Assembly (NCBI RefSeq): GCF_028309625.1
Contig: NZ_JAQMHR010000002.1
Location: 574,683 to 638,682 of the forward strand
Reading direction: 5' to 3'
DNA length: 64,000 nucleotides
Source of the DNA: Trichococcus sp. K1Tr
GTDB taxonomy: Bacteria; Bacillota; Bacilli; Lactobacillales; Aerococcaceae
The position numbers were made by a program, and so were the translations under genes. The stretch's first letter is position 1, and every line of letters begins with the position of its first letter. Under the pieces are notes generated by a model that worked only from the letters and a program-made list of their open reading frames with translations, made no database searches and was not told the DNA's origin. Positions 38,816-47,043 of this stretch are shown here, in pieces.

Positions 38816-39076
38816 ATGAATGTTCAATCTTGGATTGTTTTGTTGTTGTTTATGACCTTGATGGGGTACATCTTATTCCGTCAAATCCGTTTGATCGCGA
38901 GCGGCAGAAAGAAATGCAATGCCTGCACGGTAACGGTTTGTCCGATGAATGAGCCGGCTCCGGTAGAGGTTGAGGCCGACTGTATTGCCGGTACCGTACT
39001 GATGGTCCATCTGGGTGTTGCGCAAGAAAGCGCGTCGGCAGAAAAGCACTGCCCAACCTCCCAAATCATCAAATAA
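38816..39076 (+). CDS. Small Cys-containing membrane protein downstream of feoB
   Basis: 86 residues: one N-terminal membrane helix (SWIVLLLFMTLMGYILF), a basic stretch, then KKCNACTVTVCP with three Cys, and two more Cys (ADC, KHC). Position fits the FeoB-associated Cys-rich membrane proteins (FeoC-like place in Firmicutes). Those are usually 40-60 residues with denser Cys/Gly tails; this one is longer. AAGAGGGG precedes the ATG. It probably belongs to the feo transcript, which ends in the next terminator. Confidence 0.7.
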   Translation: MNVQSWIVLLLFMTLMGYILFRQIRLIASGRKKCNACTVTVCPMNEPAPVEVEADCIAGTVLMVHLGVAQESASAEKHCPTSQIIK

Positions 39077-39092
39077 TAAAAATGAACAGCAT

Positions 39093-39139
39093 AAAAAGTC
39101 GGTGACTCAATCCAAAACGATTGAGTCACCGACTTTTTA
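39093..39139. terminator. Bidirectional terminator after the feo operon
   Basis: AAAAAGTCGGTGACTCAATC pairs perfectly with its complement around CAAAAC, with T-run on both strands. Confidence 0.93.
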
Positions 39140-39159
39140 TCTGGAGAAAAGAGTAGAAT

Positions 39160-39332
39160 CTCCGGCGAAGAGTGCGTTCAGCGGAGAACAACTGCGATTC
39201 GGCCAGCTTCTCCGGTGAAGGAGCACTCATCGGAGTACATGATGAATGTTCATCCGCACCTCCAGTGAGAACGCGCTCACCGGAGCACATGACGAAATCC
39301 GGATTCTCGGGTGAAGAAAACATTCATCCGGA
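39160..39332. repeat. CTCCGG palindromic repeat array, four units, about 50-bp period
   Basis: Units begin at 39160 (CTCCGGCGAAG...TTCAGCGGAG), 39210 (CTCCGGTGAAG...CTCATCGGAG), 39260 (CTCCAGTGAGA...GCTCACCGGAG) and 39306 (CTCGGGTGAAG...TTCATCCGGA); spacing 50, 50, 46 bp. A right-arm remnant CTGGAG lies at 39141. Linkers of units 2 and 3 share ACATGANGAA. The array lies in the convergent gap between the feo operon and the DUF438 gene. Confidence 0.85.
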
Positions 39333-39355
39333 ATCTCATCCGTCCGTAACTGGCT

Positions 39356-40588
39356 TCATTCGGAAAGATGGCGTTTTTCCCCTGTTAGCTCGCGGATGGA
39401 CTGGGCCTCCTGCACGTATTCCAAGACACCTAGATAGGTGCCGTCCTCATCATGGAGAGCGCAATAATTCACGACTATAAACTTTCCGCCTTCCTCATAC
39501 CACATGATTTCCTGGCTTTTTTTTCCGGATTTCAGGTCCGAGACCAGTTGCTTCATGAGCGCGACGCTTTTTGGCGGATGGCAGTTTTCGGCGTCCCTTC
39601 CAAGTGCGGATTTCGTGCGCATGAAAATCTTCTCATCCGGCCCGTCATTGTAGTATTTCACGGTCCCATCCGCATCGATGAAGGTGAGCTCCAACGGCAA
39701 TCGGTTCAACATATTCTCCAGTTCCTTCACCGTAAGGTAGCCGGTGCCGAAGGCGATGTTGCCTTCCGGAACGGAGCCCATCGCTTCATCTGTTTCAAAG
39801 GTGGCGCGTTCGGGTTTCCACAACGCTTCTGGGTGTACGATGCAATAGCCGATTTCGTCCGATTCAACCGCAATCTTCAGCCAATCGTCTTCAGTGAAGG
39901 AGTCGGATACCATCGGCAACAGGATGTCTTCCTCCTTGATGAACATCTCTTTCATCTCCTGCTGCAACGTTTCGAAAGTCACTTTGAGAGCGTCCAGCTG
40001 TCCTTCTTCCAACAACCGTTTCATTTTCTTGTACTGTCCCCGGATTTCGTCGTCCACTCCCCACATCACTTTCGGCGGAGCGGTCATGCCGTAGCGCTCC
40101 ATGATCGGGAAGATGACATATTCTTTGCGCGCGTAATGCTTGTCGAAGCCCCAGAGGATATCCAGTTGCTTCAGCAGCCCGGTTTTCAGATCTGAATCCG
40201 GATCTGCCAGATAGCTTGCCAAAAGGCGCGCAATCCGGTCGAGCGTAGCTTCGATGGCAACATTTTCTTCCTTCAGCACCCGGATCGGATGGCCCGGTTT
40301 CTCGCTATCAGGAGAAGGGGCTTGTCCATAGGTCACTGCATCGGCAAACAATGCGGCATGGATCGAGCAAAGCCTCTGTATTTCCTCAACTGCGATGCCT
40401 TGTTCGATCAGTCTCCGTTCCATCATAGAAATCTCCAGAGCGCTGACCGTCGCGAAATGTTCCTTGAATTCCTTCTTGATCTGTTCGTAATCATCACCTG
40501 CATGAAGGCGAAGAATCAGATCCTTCAAAATAACTTGGCGTTGCTCCAACACTTCTTCGCGTGTGCTTTTTTTGATGTCTTCTTCCAT
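39356..40588 (-). CDS. DUF438-hemerythrin-PAS protein
   Basis: 410 residues from ATG 40588 (GGGG 7 nt before). Order: DUF438 (about 10-80; DDYEQIKKEFKEHFATVSALEISMMERRLIEQGI), a hemerythrin-like HHE region (about 100-230; HPIRVLKEENVAIEATLDRI, FDKHYARKEYVIFPIMERYG, IKEEDILLPMV) with His/Glu pairs able to hold a di-iron site, and a C-terminal PAS domain (about 290-405; NRLPLELTFIDADGTVKYYND). Such proteins are suspected redox, oxygen or NO sensors in anaerobic and facultative Firmicutes. No output domain is present, so the partner is unknown. Confidence 0.85.
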   Translation of the reverse strand: MEEDIKKSTREEVLEQRQVILKDLILRLHAGDDYEQIKKEFKEHFATVSALEISMMERRLIEQGIAVEEIQRLCSIHAALFADAVTYGQAPSPDSEKPGHPIRVLKEENVAIEATLDRIARLLASYLADPDSDLKTGLLKQLDILWGFDKHYARKEYVIFPIMERYGMTAPPKVMWGVDDEIRGQYKKMKRLLEEGQLDALKVTFETLQQEMKEMFIKEEDILLPMVSDSFTEDDWLKIAVESDEIGYCIVHPEALWKPERATFETDEAMGSVPEGNIAFGTGYLTVKELENMLNRLPLELTFIDADGTVKYYNDGPDEKIFMRTKSALGRDAENCHPPKSVALMKQLVSDLKSGKKSQEIMWYEEGGKFIVVNYCALHDEDGTYLGVLEYVQEAQSIRELTGEKRHLSE

Positions 40589-40988
40589 TGTGATCCCCTC
40601 GCTTGATTTCATTCATCCCGAAGCAGAAGGCATTTGAACTGAGCGGTCAAAAACAGACTAAATATTCATGAGGCTTCATTTCTCTCATCACTCCTATTTT
40701 AGTGTGATTACTGACGGAGGACAAACGATACGACCAATAAGTTGGAGATATTCTTGGAATCTTGCAAATTAGGGGGAGATATCTTGGATTCTAGCTGCTT
40801 TTGGAAAAGGCGGCATTACTTTTTTATAATGGCCAACACAGGCGTATAATAAAGGCGAATAAGCATTCTGTCCCAATTTCCCATGGAGAATGCAAGCGCA
40901 AAGTTTCTTTTTTGTCCTCCGGGCTATCCCTAACGTCTACGAGCGAAGCATAAAGCACTGCGTGGTTTTTGGAAGGAGAACATCAATA
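40589..40988. other. Divergent intergenic region (400 bp)
   Basis: Contains the unassigned promoter of the DUF438 gene on the minus strand and a plus-strand candidate promoter at 40801-40830 (TTGGAA, 18 nt, TATAAT) for the SRPBCC gene; a second TATAAT lies at 40845-40850. No FNR- or Rex-type palindrome was recognised. No small gene seen. Confidence 0.5.
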
Positions 40989-41438
40989 ATGGCTACTTTT
41001 GAAAAAACTATCTTCATCAACGCACCAGTCGAAAAAGTCTATGAGTACACAATCAACCCTGAAAATTGGTCACACTTCTACAACGGTCTTTCAGAAGCGG
41101 AAAGCGTCCACGGAAAAGGGGAAGTCGGCACAATCGTAAAATCGAGCTATTCCATGATGGGCATGCATTTTCCGGTCACCATCGAAGTAACGGAAAGCCA
41201 GCTTACTGCTGATGGCGCAATCTGGAAAGGGAACATCACCGGAAGTTTTCCGACCAAGCAAACCAGCCGCTACGTCGCCAAAGATGGAGGAACGGAGCTG
41301 ACGTTCGATATCGACAGCGTTCCGCCTGAAACGCTGTTCACCAAAATCCTCGACAAACTCGTAACGGACAAAATGGAAGAAAACTCGACCCAGCATACAT
41401 TGGAAAACATAAAAGCCATTTGCGAATCGGCACAATAA
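40989..41438 (+). CDS. SRPBCC-family protein (polyketide cyclase-like)
   Basis: 149 residues from ATG 40989 with AAGGAG upstream. TFEKTIFINAPVEKVYEYTINPENWSHFYNGLSEAESV is the characteristic start of the START/SRPBCC fold; it ends in a long C-terminal helix. These proteins bind hydrophobic ligands in a deep cavity. Nothing nearby suggests the ligand. It has its own terminator. Confidence 0.82.
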   Translation: MATFEKTIFINAPVEKVYEYTINPENWSHFYNGLSEAESVHGKGEVGTIVKSSYSMMGMHFPVTIEVTESQLTADGAIWKGNITGSFPTKQTSRYVAKDGGTELTFDIDSVPPETLFTKILDKLVTDKMEENSTQHTLENIKAICESAQ

Positions 41439-41468
41439 AAAGGAAGAACAAACTGTCACCCATAAATC

Positions 41469-41526
41469 AAACCCGAAAACTGGACATTCATTTATTCGAA
41501 TGTCCAATTTTCGGGTTATTTTTTAT
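41469..41526 (+). terminator. Terminator after SRPBCC gene
   Basis: AACCCGAAAACTGGACATTC and GAATGTCCAATTTTCGGGTT pair around an 8-nt loop, followed by ATTTTTT. Confidence 0.92.
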
Positions 41527-41642
41527 TCGAAAGGAAAGGCCGGCGTGCTATAATATCCCATATTGTCCTATGAGTCATGCAGTGGGGTAACGGTTTTAGA
41601 AGTATCCAACGGAATCATAAGCGGAAAGGGAGTACAAAATAA

Positions 41643-42137
41643 ATGAATTATTGCATGGAATGCGGAACAGAACTGGAAGCGAAACATCTGGAAAATGAAG
41701 GGAATATCCCTTATTGCAACAGTTGCGAGGGATATCGATTCCCTGTGTTCAACACGGCCGTCAGCATGGTCATCCTGAACAAGGAACAGGATAAAATTTT
41801 GTTGATCAAGCAGTACGGTGGGGCAGATTATATTCTCTGTGCGGGATACGTCAACAAGGGCGAAGATGTGGAACAGGCAGCGGCCCGTGAAATCGCCGAA
41901 GAGCTTGGGCTGCAAACGGTTGGATTGCGCTACAACAAAAGTGAATATTTTGAAAAAACCAACACATTGATGCTGAATTTTTCCTGCATCGTCGCGAGCG
42001 AGCGCCTCGATGGCATGACGGATGAAGTGGATCAGGCGAAATGGTTTTCCATCGAAGCTGCGCAAGCCAACATCAAAAAAGGCAGTTTGGCTCAGCGCTT
42101 CCTGGAAAACTATTTGGAAAAAAGCCACTGGCTATAG
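41643..42137 (+). CDS. NUDIX hydrolase with N-terminal zinc ribbon
   Basis: 164 residues. The first 30 hold four Cys in two CxxC pairs (YCMECG, YCNSCEG), a zinc ribbon. The Nudix box is GYVNKGEDVEQAAAREIAEELG. The architecture resembles NudC-type NADH pyrophosphatases, but the SQPWPFPxS motif of NudC is absent, so the substrate may be another nucleotide diphosphate. TATAAT at 41549-41554 may be its -10. Confidence 0.85.
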   Translation: MNYCMECGTELEAKHLENEGNIPYCNSCEGYRFPVFNTAVSMVILNKEQDKILLIKQYGGADYILCAGYVNKGEDVEQAAAREIAEELGLQTVGLRYNKSEYFEKTNTLMLNFSCIVASERLDGMTDEVDQAKWFSIEAAQANIKKGSLAQRFLENYLEKSHWL

Positions 42138-42197
42138 CAATTTACTGCTTTGAAGGACTCTTAACCAGAATGGTTCAGGAATCAATTGAGTATACAC

Positions 42198-42241
42198 AAA
42201 AAAAAGTTTCGGTTTTGACGTTCAAAACCGAAACTTTTTTG
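42198..42241. terminator. Bidirectional terminator between NUDIX and L25 genes
   Basis: AAAAAAAGTTTCGGTTTTGA pairs with its complement around CG; A-run and T-run flank the stem. Confidence 0.93.
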
Positions 42242-42316
42242 TTGTGTAGGTAAGCCTAAACTTGATGAAACCTGTAAGTGTGCCAATCAAGTTTTTATGC
42301 TTATCTGGTTTGAAAA

Positions 42317-42913
42317 TTATTCAGTGACTGTTTCAGCTTCTTCAGTTGGAGCTTCTTCCTCTGCAACCTCTTCAGCTACTGGAGCAGAAACGACAACAAC
42401 TGCTTCTTCAAGGTCGGTAAGGATTGAAATGTCGGCATCGACTTTGATATCGGCAACTGTTAACGTATCACCGATTGTCATTTCATTAACAGCGATTTGG
42501 AATTCGGTAGGGACATTGGTAGCTTCCGTTTCGATTTCCAATTCGTTCAATGTTTGAGTCAAGACACCTTCTTTGACGTCTTCAGTACCGACCAAGTGAA
42601 TCGGAACAGTCATCGTCAATTTTTGACCTTTTGTGATTACTTGCAATTCGACGTTTTGGATTTCGTTCTTCAGGGCAGCCTGTTGGATGTCCTTAAGGAT
42701 GACTTGCATCGTTTTTCCGCCGGATATGCTGACTTCAAAAATCGCATTTTTACCTAATTGCTTGAGCACTTCGTCAAAATCTTTTGCATCAAGTAATACT
42801 GGAGTTGCTTCAACATCTTTACCATAGATGACTGCAGTCAGTTTCTTGTCCAATCGTGCACGCTTTGCTGCAGATGAGCCAACTTTTTCGCGTTTCTCTA
42901 CTTGTAATTTCAT
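42317..42913 (-). CDS. rplY: 50S ribosomal protein L25 / general stress protein Ctc
   Basis: Binds 5S rRNA in the large subunit. 198 residues from ATG 42913 with GGAGG 7 nt before. MKLQVEKREKVGSSAAKRARLDKKLTAVIYGKD is the L25 N-terminal domain; the TL5/CTC C-terminal beta domain follows (about 95-180), and the tail is acidic (EEVAEEEAPTEEAETVTE). The long CTC form is usual in Firmicutes and stress-induced in Bacillus. Upstream frame to 42985 is not supported. Confidence 0.95.
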   Translation of the reverse strand: MKLQVEKREKVGSSAAKRARLDKKLTAVIYGKDVEATPVLLDAKDFDEVLKQLGKNAIFEVSISGGKTMQVILKDIQQAALKNEIQNVELQVITKGQKLTMTVPIHLVGTEDVKEGVLTQTLNELEIETEATNVPTEFQIAVNEMTIGDTLTVADIKVDADISILTDLEEAVVVVSAPVAEEVAEEEAPTEEAETVTE

Positions 42914-43105
42914 ATGTTTTCCTCCTGGAAGTATACCTGTACTGGCTTGGATTTGAGCTGGATATAAAAAATATAACGTCAGCAAATAGATAGTACCTCT
43001 ATAGCATACCGCAACTCAGGGCAGATAGCTAATGATAAGCCTTTTGTTGGCTATGGTTTCAAGCCTATCATGAGAGGTTTATACGCTAAAAATCGTTGCT
43101 GTATA

Positions 43106-43150
43106 GCGAAAGCTTGGTTCCGGAAACTTTATCCGAACGACCAAGCTTTC
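43106..43150. repeat. Stem-loop downstream of the serine hydrolase gene
   Basis: CGAAAGCTTGG and CCAAGCTTTCG form an 11-bp stem with a partly paired loop (TTCCGG / CCGAA). The T-run (TTTTTTT) is on the plus-strand side, although the neighbouring genes read leftward, so it may act as an mRNA 3' end stabiliser rather than a simple terminator. Confidence 0.6.
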
Positions 43151-43165
43151 GTCATGTTTTTTTGT

Positions 43166-44134
43166 TTATTGTGCATACAGGTAGGTCATCACTGCCGAGC
43201 CGATTCCCTCGAATACTGGGGTCGCGTCATCGGTCGCGTTTAGCCAACCATCCGTCAAGACGGCTACGATATAATTCTGACCGTCCATCGACAGGATTCC
43301 CGCATCGTGGGATACGTCAGTCAACAAGCCGGTTTTATGCGCAAAGGTTACCTCATCGGTAAGGCCTGTGTTCAGGGCATAGACGAGTTGCTGATCGCCC
43401 AAGAGTCCCAAAAAGTAAGCTGTGCTGGATTCTGAAAGCAATTCGCCGTCCAATAGGCGCTCCAATAGGAAGGCCACTTCGGCTGGGGTTGTTTCCAGAT
43501 CGCCGTTGTAATAGACGCCGTCGTATTCCAGATAAGGGTTAAAACTCGTGGAAACGAATCCCTGATCATGGATGAAGGTTTCTATTTTATCCCATCCGAT
43601 CAGATAGGCGAGTTCCTTTGCGGTTTCGTTGTCTGAAACGGTGATGGTGCTCGTCAGGTAATCATCAATCGTTGCCCCATCCGCCATCTGATCCTGCAAG
43701 GAAAGTACACTGGCATCGACCTGTTCAAGGATAGCGTAAGTCAGAAACAATTTGTACAGGCTCGCGCTGGTGAAGACGCGGGAAGCATTGGTCGTGACGG
43801 CTTCGCCGGTCTGCTCGTTGATGAGGACAAAGCCAAGCTGGTCAGGGTAGGCAGCATTCAGTTCATCCAAATCCGCCGCCAAATCTTCTCCGGCTGTCGT
43901 CATGATCGTGCTGCTCTGAAGAATCGCATTCGCTTCCGCTATGCTTGTCTCATCCGCTTCCTGCATTTCATCAACCGCGTACGCGACATCCGTCGTCAAG
44001 GTCTGGGCTGATGCGGAGCTTTCTCCTTCTTGGGATTTTGCCAGGTCCCACATTAGGAACATGACGCAGCCCGCAAGGAACACGGTGGACAGGAAAAGCG
44101 CATATTCTTTCTTTAGTTTTTTCTTTTTTTTCAT
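43166..44134 (-). CDS. Membrane-anchored serine hydrolase, class A beta-lactamase fold
   Basis: 322 residues. A Lys-rich N-terminus and one hydrophobic segment (YALFLSTVFLAGCVMFLMW) anchor it outside the cell; the LAGC inside the segment could be a lipobox, but the hydrophobic run continues past it. The three active-site motifs are present: SLYK (SxxK nucleophile) in TSASLYKLFL, SDN in VSDNETAKEL, and KTG in AHKTGLLTDVSHDAGIL. The usual class A Glu166 motif (ExxLN) is not obvious, and such proteins in Lactobacillales are often wall-related hydrolases rather than resistance enzymes. It is the last gene of the leftward VTC-DUF4956 cluster. Confidence 0.8.
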   Translation of the reverse strand: MKKKKKLKKEYALFLSTVFLAGCVMFLMWDLAKSQEGESSASAQTLTTDVAYAVDEMQEADETSIAEANAILQSSTIMTTAGEDLAADLDELNAAYPDQLGFVLINEQTGEAVTTNASRVFTSASLYKLFLTYAILEQVDASVLSLQDQMADGATIDDYLTSTITVSDNETAKELAYLIGWDKIETFIHDQGFVSTSFNPYLEYDGVYYNGDLETTPAEVAFLLERLLDGELLSESSTAYFLGLLGDQQLVYALNTGLTDEVTFAHKTGLLTDVSHDAGILSMDGQNYIVAVLTDGWLNATDDATPVFEGIGSAVMTYLYAQ

Positions 44135-44171
44135 ATCGGTTACCTCTTCTGGGACTAATTTCAGCCAATGA

Positions 44172-44203
44172 CCGGAAAGAGGAATGGTTAGCCTCTTTTC
44201 CGG
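44172..44203. repeat. Hairpin between beta-helix lipoprotein and serine hydrolase genes
   Basis: CCGGAAAGAGG and CCTCTTTTCCGG pair around AATGGTTAG. No T-run on either side; probable intercistronic mRNA element. Confidence 0.6.
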
Positions 44204-44240
44204 ATTGCTCGGCTAGGAAAGTTATTTTGTTGATGTGTGT

Positions 44241-46115
44241 TTATTTCACGGACGCACCGGATACGGGCATTGAATTGCCACCTATGCCGCCCATTTGTCC
44301 GCTGCTTGCTTCAGTTGTGGCGCTGACATCAACGGTGGATGAACCGCCGCTGAAGGATGTATCTTCATAGATACCGGTTGTGGATTCGCCGGAAACTGTT
44401 CCTCCGGTTGTGATTGTGTACGCAGAGCCGTTGACCAGGTCAGTACTGGAGAATACAAGCGACTGTGCCGTTGTGGAAGCCTCAAAGGTCATGATCACTT
44501 CTCCGTCCGGTCCGGTGATCTGGATGGCTTCATCCGCAGCCAATGGGATAGAGGACGTGAACAGGAAGCTTTGGGCTGAGGTCGAAGAAGGGCTCATCGC
44601 CATGCCGGAGCTGCCGACCCCGATCAGGGTACCGCCATTCATGTTGAACGTGCTGTCGTAATCCAATGTACCGTTCATGCTGTCGGTCGGGCCGTTGACG
44701 ATCACGGTACCATCGTTCATTTCGATGCTTCCGTTGCTGTCGAGTCCATCGCCGCTCGCGTTTACCACAAGCGTTCCGCCGTTGATGGTCAAGAGTCCTG
44801 CTCCTTCTGCAGTCGAAGTGAAGGTGTTCTCGCCGGGGCGTCCGCTGACGGCTGACGCATCGTTTCCGCCTGCGGCATTGATGCCATCATCTGAGGTAGT
44901 CAAAGTGATTTCTCCGCCATTCAGAGTGATTTCGGTAGCCTCGATGCCTTCATAACTTTGATTGATATTAATGGTTCCGTCATCGATTGTCAAGGTGTTG
45001 TCGGCATGGATCCCATCATCCCCAGAAGCAATCGTGAAGTCTCCGCCTGTGATTTGGATTGTGTCATTGGTATGGATGGAGTCATCGGATGTGTCCAAGA
45101 TGAAGGTGCCACCGGAAATCGCTAATGAGCCTGTCGCTTTTAAACCTTTGGCGCTGGTTGTTTCCTCGGTGGTAGTTGTGGCTGCTTCTTCAGCAGGTGC
45201 TGCCCATGTTCCCCATGCCTCACTCGCTGTACTGCTGTTCGCGCTGCCGCCGCCGGTTGTGATCGTAAAGTCGCCACCAAGTATCTGCAGATCGGTTGCG
45301 GCTTGGATACCGTCAGAAGCTGCCGTAATCGCGAAGGTGCCTGATTCAATCGATAAAGTTCCTTTTCCTTCTTCTTCCTCGTTAGTCGATTGCAGCCCAT
45401 CGCCGCCAGCATCAATCGTGAAAGTGCCGGAGCTGATGAAGAGCGAATCGCTTCCTTTGATTGCGTCGCCGACAGAAGTGATCTCATAGATTCCTTCTGC
45501 GATGGTCACATCATCTTTCCCTTTGATGGCATGAGCATAATTGGCATCGACGACCAACGTTCCCGTTCCGTTCAGGATGAGGTCGGATTTGCTGAATAGG
45601 GTCGCATCAGGCTCGTCTTCACTGTCTTCGAAGGTATAGGTTTCTCCGTCGCTTAAAGTATTGATTGTTCCTTCAGCCAAAGTGATGGTCGCGGAGTTGG
45701 CGCTTTTCACGTAGATGGCGGCTCCGGTGGAATTCGTGATGGTGGCCCCATCGAGAACGATCTGGACATCGGCTTCATCAACTGTTTCGACACGGACCTG
45801 GCCTTCGCTCAGGGTTCCGCTGAGGATATATGTGCCTGGTTGCGTGATGGTCAGGATGGAACCGTCAGCAGCGGCTCCGGATCCATCGACTGTGATGGTC
45901 TGATCGGAAAAACTGATGGCTGTGCTGTTGCTTTCTGAATAATTGGAGTCTGATACAAGCGTGGATTCAACTGTCGCCTCAGTGGTCGAGACGTCGCTGG
46001 ATGCTGTTGTGGTGCTCGCTTCAGTCGAGCAAGCGGTCAATAAGGAAAGGGTGCCTGTCAGTGCGAGCATTTGAGTTAGAGGTTTATTCTTTAGATTCAT
46101 TATAGTACTTTTCAT
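44241..46115 (-). CDS. Cthe_2159-like carbohydrate-binding beta-helix lipoprotein
   Basis: 624 residues. The signal peptide ends in the lipobox SLLTAC. A Ser/Thr-rich linker is followed by a long series of beta-helix rungs with recurring I-x-G-G-x-F/T, SGDGLDSNGSI, SDDGIHADNTL and TSDDGINA motifs, the signature of the Cthe_2159/DUF4353 family. The Clostridium thermocellum member binds cellulose and acidic sugars and calcium. GGAGA precedes the ATG by 9 nt. Genes of this family regularly accompany VTC and DUF4956 genes, as here. It is presumably displayed on the cell surface. Confidence 0.85.
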   Translation of the reverse strand: MKSTIMNLKNKPLTQMLALTGTLSLLTACSTEASTTTASSDVSTTEATVESTLVSDSNYSESNSTAISFSDQTITVDGSGAAADGSILTITQPGTYILSGTLSEGQVRVETVDEADVQIVLDGATITNSTGAAIYVKSANSATITLAEGTINTLSDGETYTFEDSEDEPDATLFSKSDLILNGTGTLVVDANYAHAIKGKDDVTIAEGIYEITSVGDAIKGSDSLFISSGTFTIDAGGDGLQSTNEEEEGKGTLSIESGTFAITAASDGIQAATDLQILGGDFTITTGGGSANSSTASEAWGTWAAPAEEAATTTTEETTSAKGLKATGSLAISGGTFILDTSDDSIHTNDTIQITGGDFTIASGDDGIHADNTLTIDDGTININQSYEGIEATEITLNGGEITLTTSDDGINAAGGNDASAVSGRPGENTFTSTAEGAGLLTINGGTLVVNASGDGLDSNGSIEMNDGTVIVNGPTDSMNGTLDYDSTFNMNGGTLIGVGSSGMAMSPSSTSAQSFLFTSSIPLAADEAIQITGPDGEVIMTFEASTTAQSLVFSSTDLVNGSAYTITTGGTVSGESTTGIYEDTSFSGGSSTVDVSATTEASSGQMGGIGGNSMPVSGASVK

Positions 46116-46191
46116 GGGGTAGTTCTCCTGTCTGGTATGTTTTTTTAGTTAATATCTGCTGTTAATGTCTAGCTGCAAGAGTTAGCTTTTC

Positions 46192-46866
46192 TCAGCCTGC
46201 TTGGTTGCCGTTGTAGCTGACCAAAGTGGCGTTCTGGACGCCTTCGATGGCGCTCAATTCATTCATGAAGCTTGTTTCGTTGTTCTTTACTTTTACTTCA
46301 TAGATCAATTCCGGTTGACCGTCCGTGATGCTCTTGGATTTTACGATTATTTTTCCGAAACGGTTTTTGATGATTTCGGTCGCCTGCAATTCGGCATTCT
46401 CATTCTCCAGTTGCAGCATCAAGATGTAAGGGGCCGAAGAATCGACCTTTCCTGTCAGAACGAGCAGGATGACCGTGATGAATGCAGATCCGAGGAAAGC
46501 CAGAGAATACAATCCAGCTCCCAGGATGATGCCGACGCTGATCGACCAGAAAAGGAAGACCAGGTCAAGCGGCTCCTTGATGGCGGTACGGAAGCGGACG
46601 ATGGAAAGGGCACCGACCATCCCTAGGGAAAGGACAACGTTGGAGGTTACGGCCAGGATTACGAAAGTGGTCAGGACCGACAATAGAACCAACGATGTGT
46701 TGAAGGGTTTCGAATACATGACGCCGGCATAGGTCTTTTTATAGATGAAGAAGATGAACAGGCCGATGAAGAGCGCCGATAGCAGGGAAACTGAAGCTGC
46801 CGCGATGGAAAAGTCAGCCGTTTCCTCCAAAAAGCTGTTTTTAATGATATCTGTAAATGTTGTCAT
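46192..46866 (-). CDS. DUF4956 membrane protein
   Basis: 224 residues with four N-terminal membrane helices and a soluble C-terminal domain (about 150-224) of ferredoxin-like type. SMVGALSIVRFRTAIKEPLDLVFLFWSISVGIILGAGLY is the diagnostic segment. Function unknown. In many Firmicutes it is encoded with a VTC-domain protein and a CotH or Cthe_2159 protein; this cluster follows that rule. GGAGG precedes the start. Confidence 0.88.
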   Translation of the reverse strand: MTTFTDIIKNSFLEETADFSIAAASVSLLSALFIGLFIFFIYKKTYAGVMYSKPFNTSLVLLSVLTTFVILAVTSNVVLSLGMVGALSIVRFRTAIKEPLDLVFLFWSISVGIILGAGLYSLAFLGSAFITVILLVLTGKVDSSAPYILMLQLENENAELQATEIIKNRFGKIIVKSKSITDGQPELIYEVKVKNNETSFMNELSAIEGVQNATLVSYNGNQAG

Positions 46867-46925
46867 TTCAATATTCCTCCTGGTATGGTTTAAAATAATA
46901 TTACTTGCTTCTAGAATGATGGCTA

Positions 46926-47040
46926 GCGGTCCAAGCCTGCCTCTCGGAAATTAGATAAATCTGCCCCATTGCGCTCTGCGATGCTCATTCAGGGGCAGAT
47001 TTCCTAAATTTCTTTCGAGGCAGAACGGCTTGTACCGCTT
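46926..47040. repeat. Long imperfect inverted repeat in the VTC-DUF4956 intergenic mRNA
   Basis: AGCGGT-CCAAGCC-TGCCTC-TCG-GAAATT-TAAATCTGCCCC on the left pairs in order with GGGGCAGATTT-TAAATTTC-CGA-GGCAGA-GGCTTG-ACCGCT on the right around a loop of about 25 nt, spanning some 115 bp. It fills most of the gap between the two genes. It has no T-run. It may be an RNA structure controlling the downstream gene or a small non-autonomous mobile element remnant. Confidence 0.8.
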
Positions 47041-47043
47041 TTC

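Noticed and set aside
39160..39332. CRISPR-like look: 26-28 bp repeats, about 23-nt spacers, regular 50-bp period
   Set aside because: Repeats are imperfect and vary between units, linkers resemble each other rather than being unique, arrays have only two to four units, and no cas gene is in the window.
42297..42557. Ser/Thr-rich open frame on the plus strand opposite rplY
   Set aside because: It is antisense to the acidic tail of L25; low complexity mirrors the Glu/Ala repeats.
43166..44134. Antibiotic-resistance beta-lactamase
   Set aside because: SxxK, SDN and KTG are present, but the deacylation Glu motif of class A enzymes is not evident and the context is a surface cluster, so resistance is not claimed.
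44282..45489. Long open frames opposite the beta-helix lipoprotein
   Set aside because: They reflect the biased codon use of a repetitive gene; no ribosome sites and no family resemblance.
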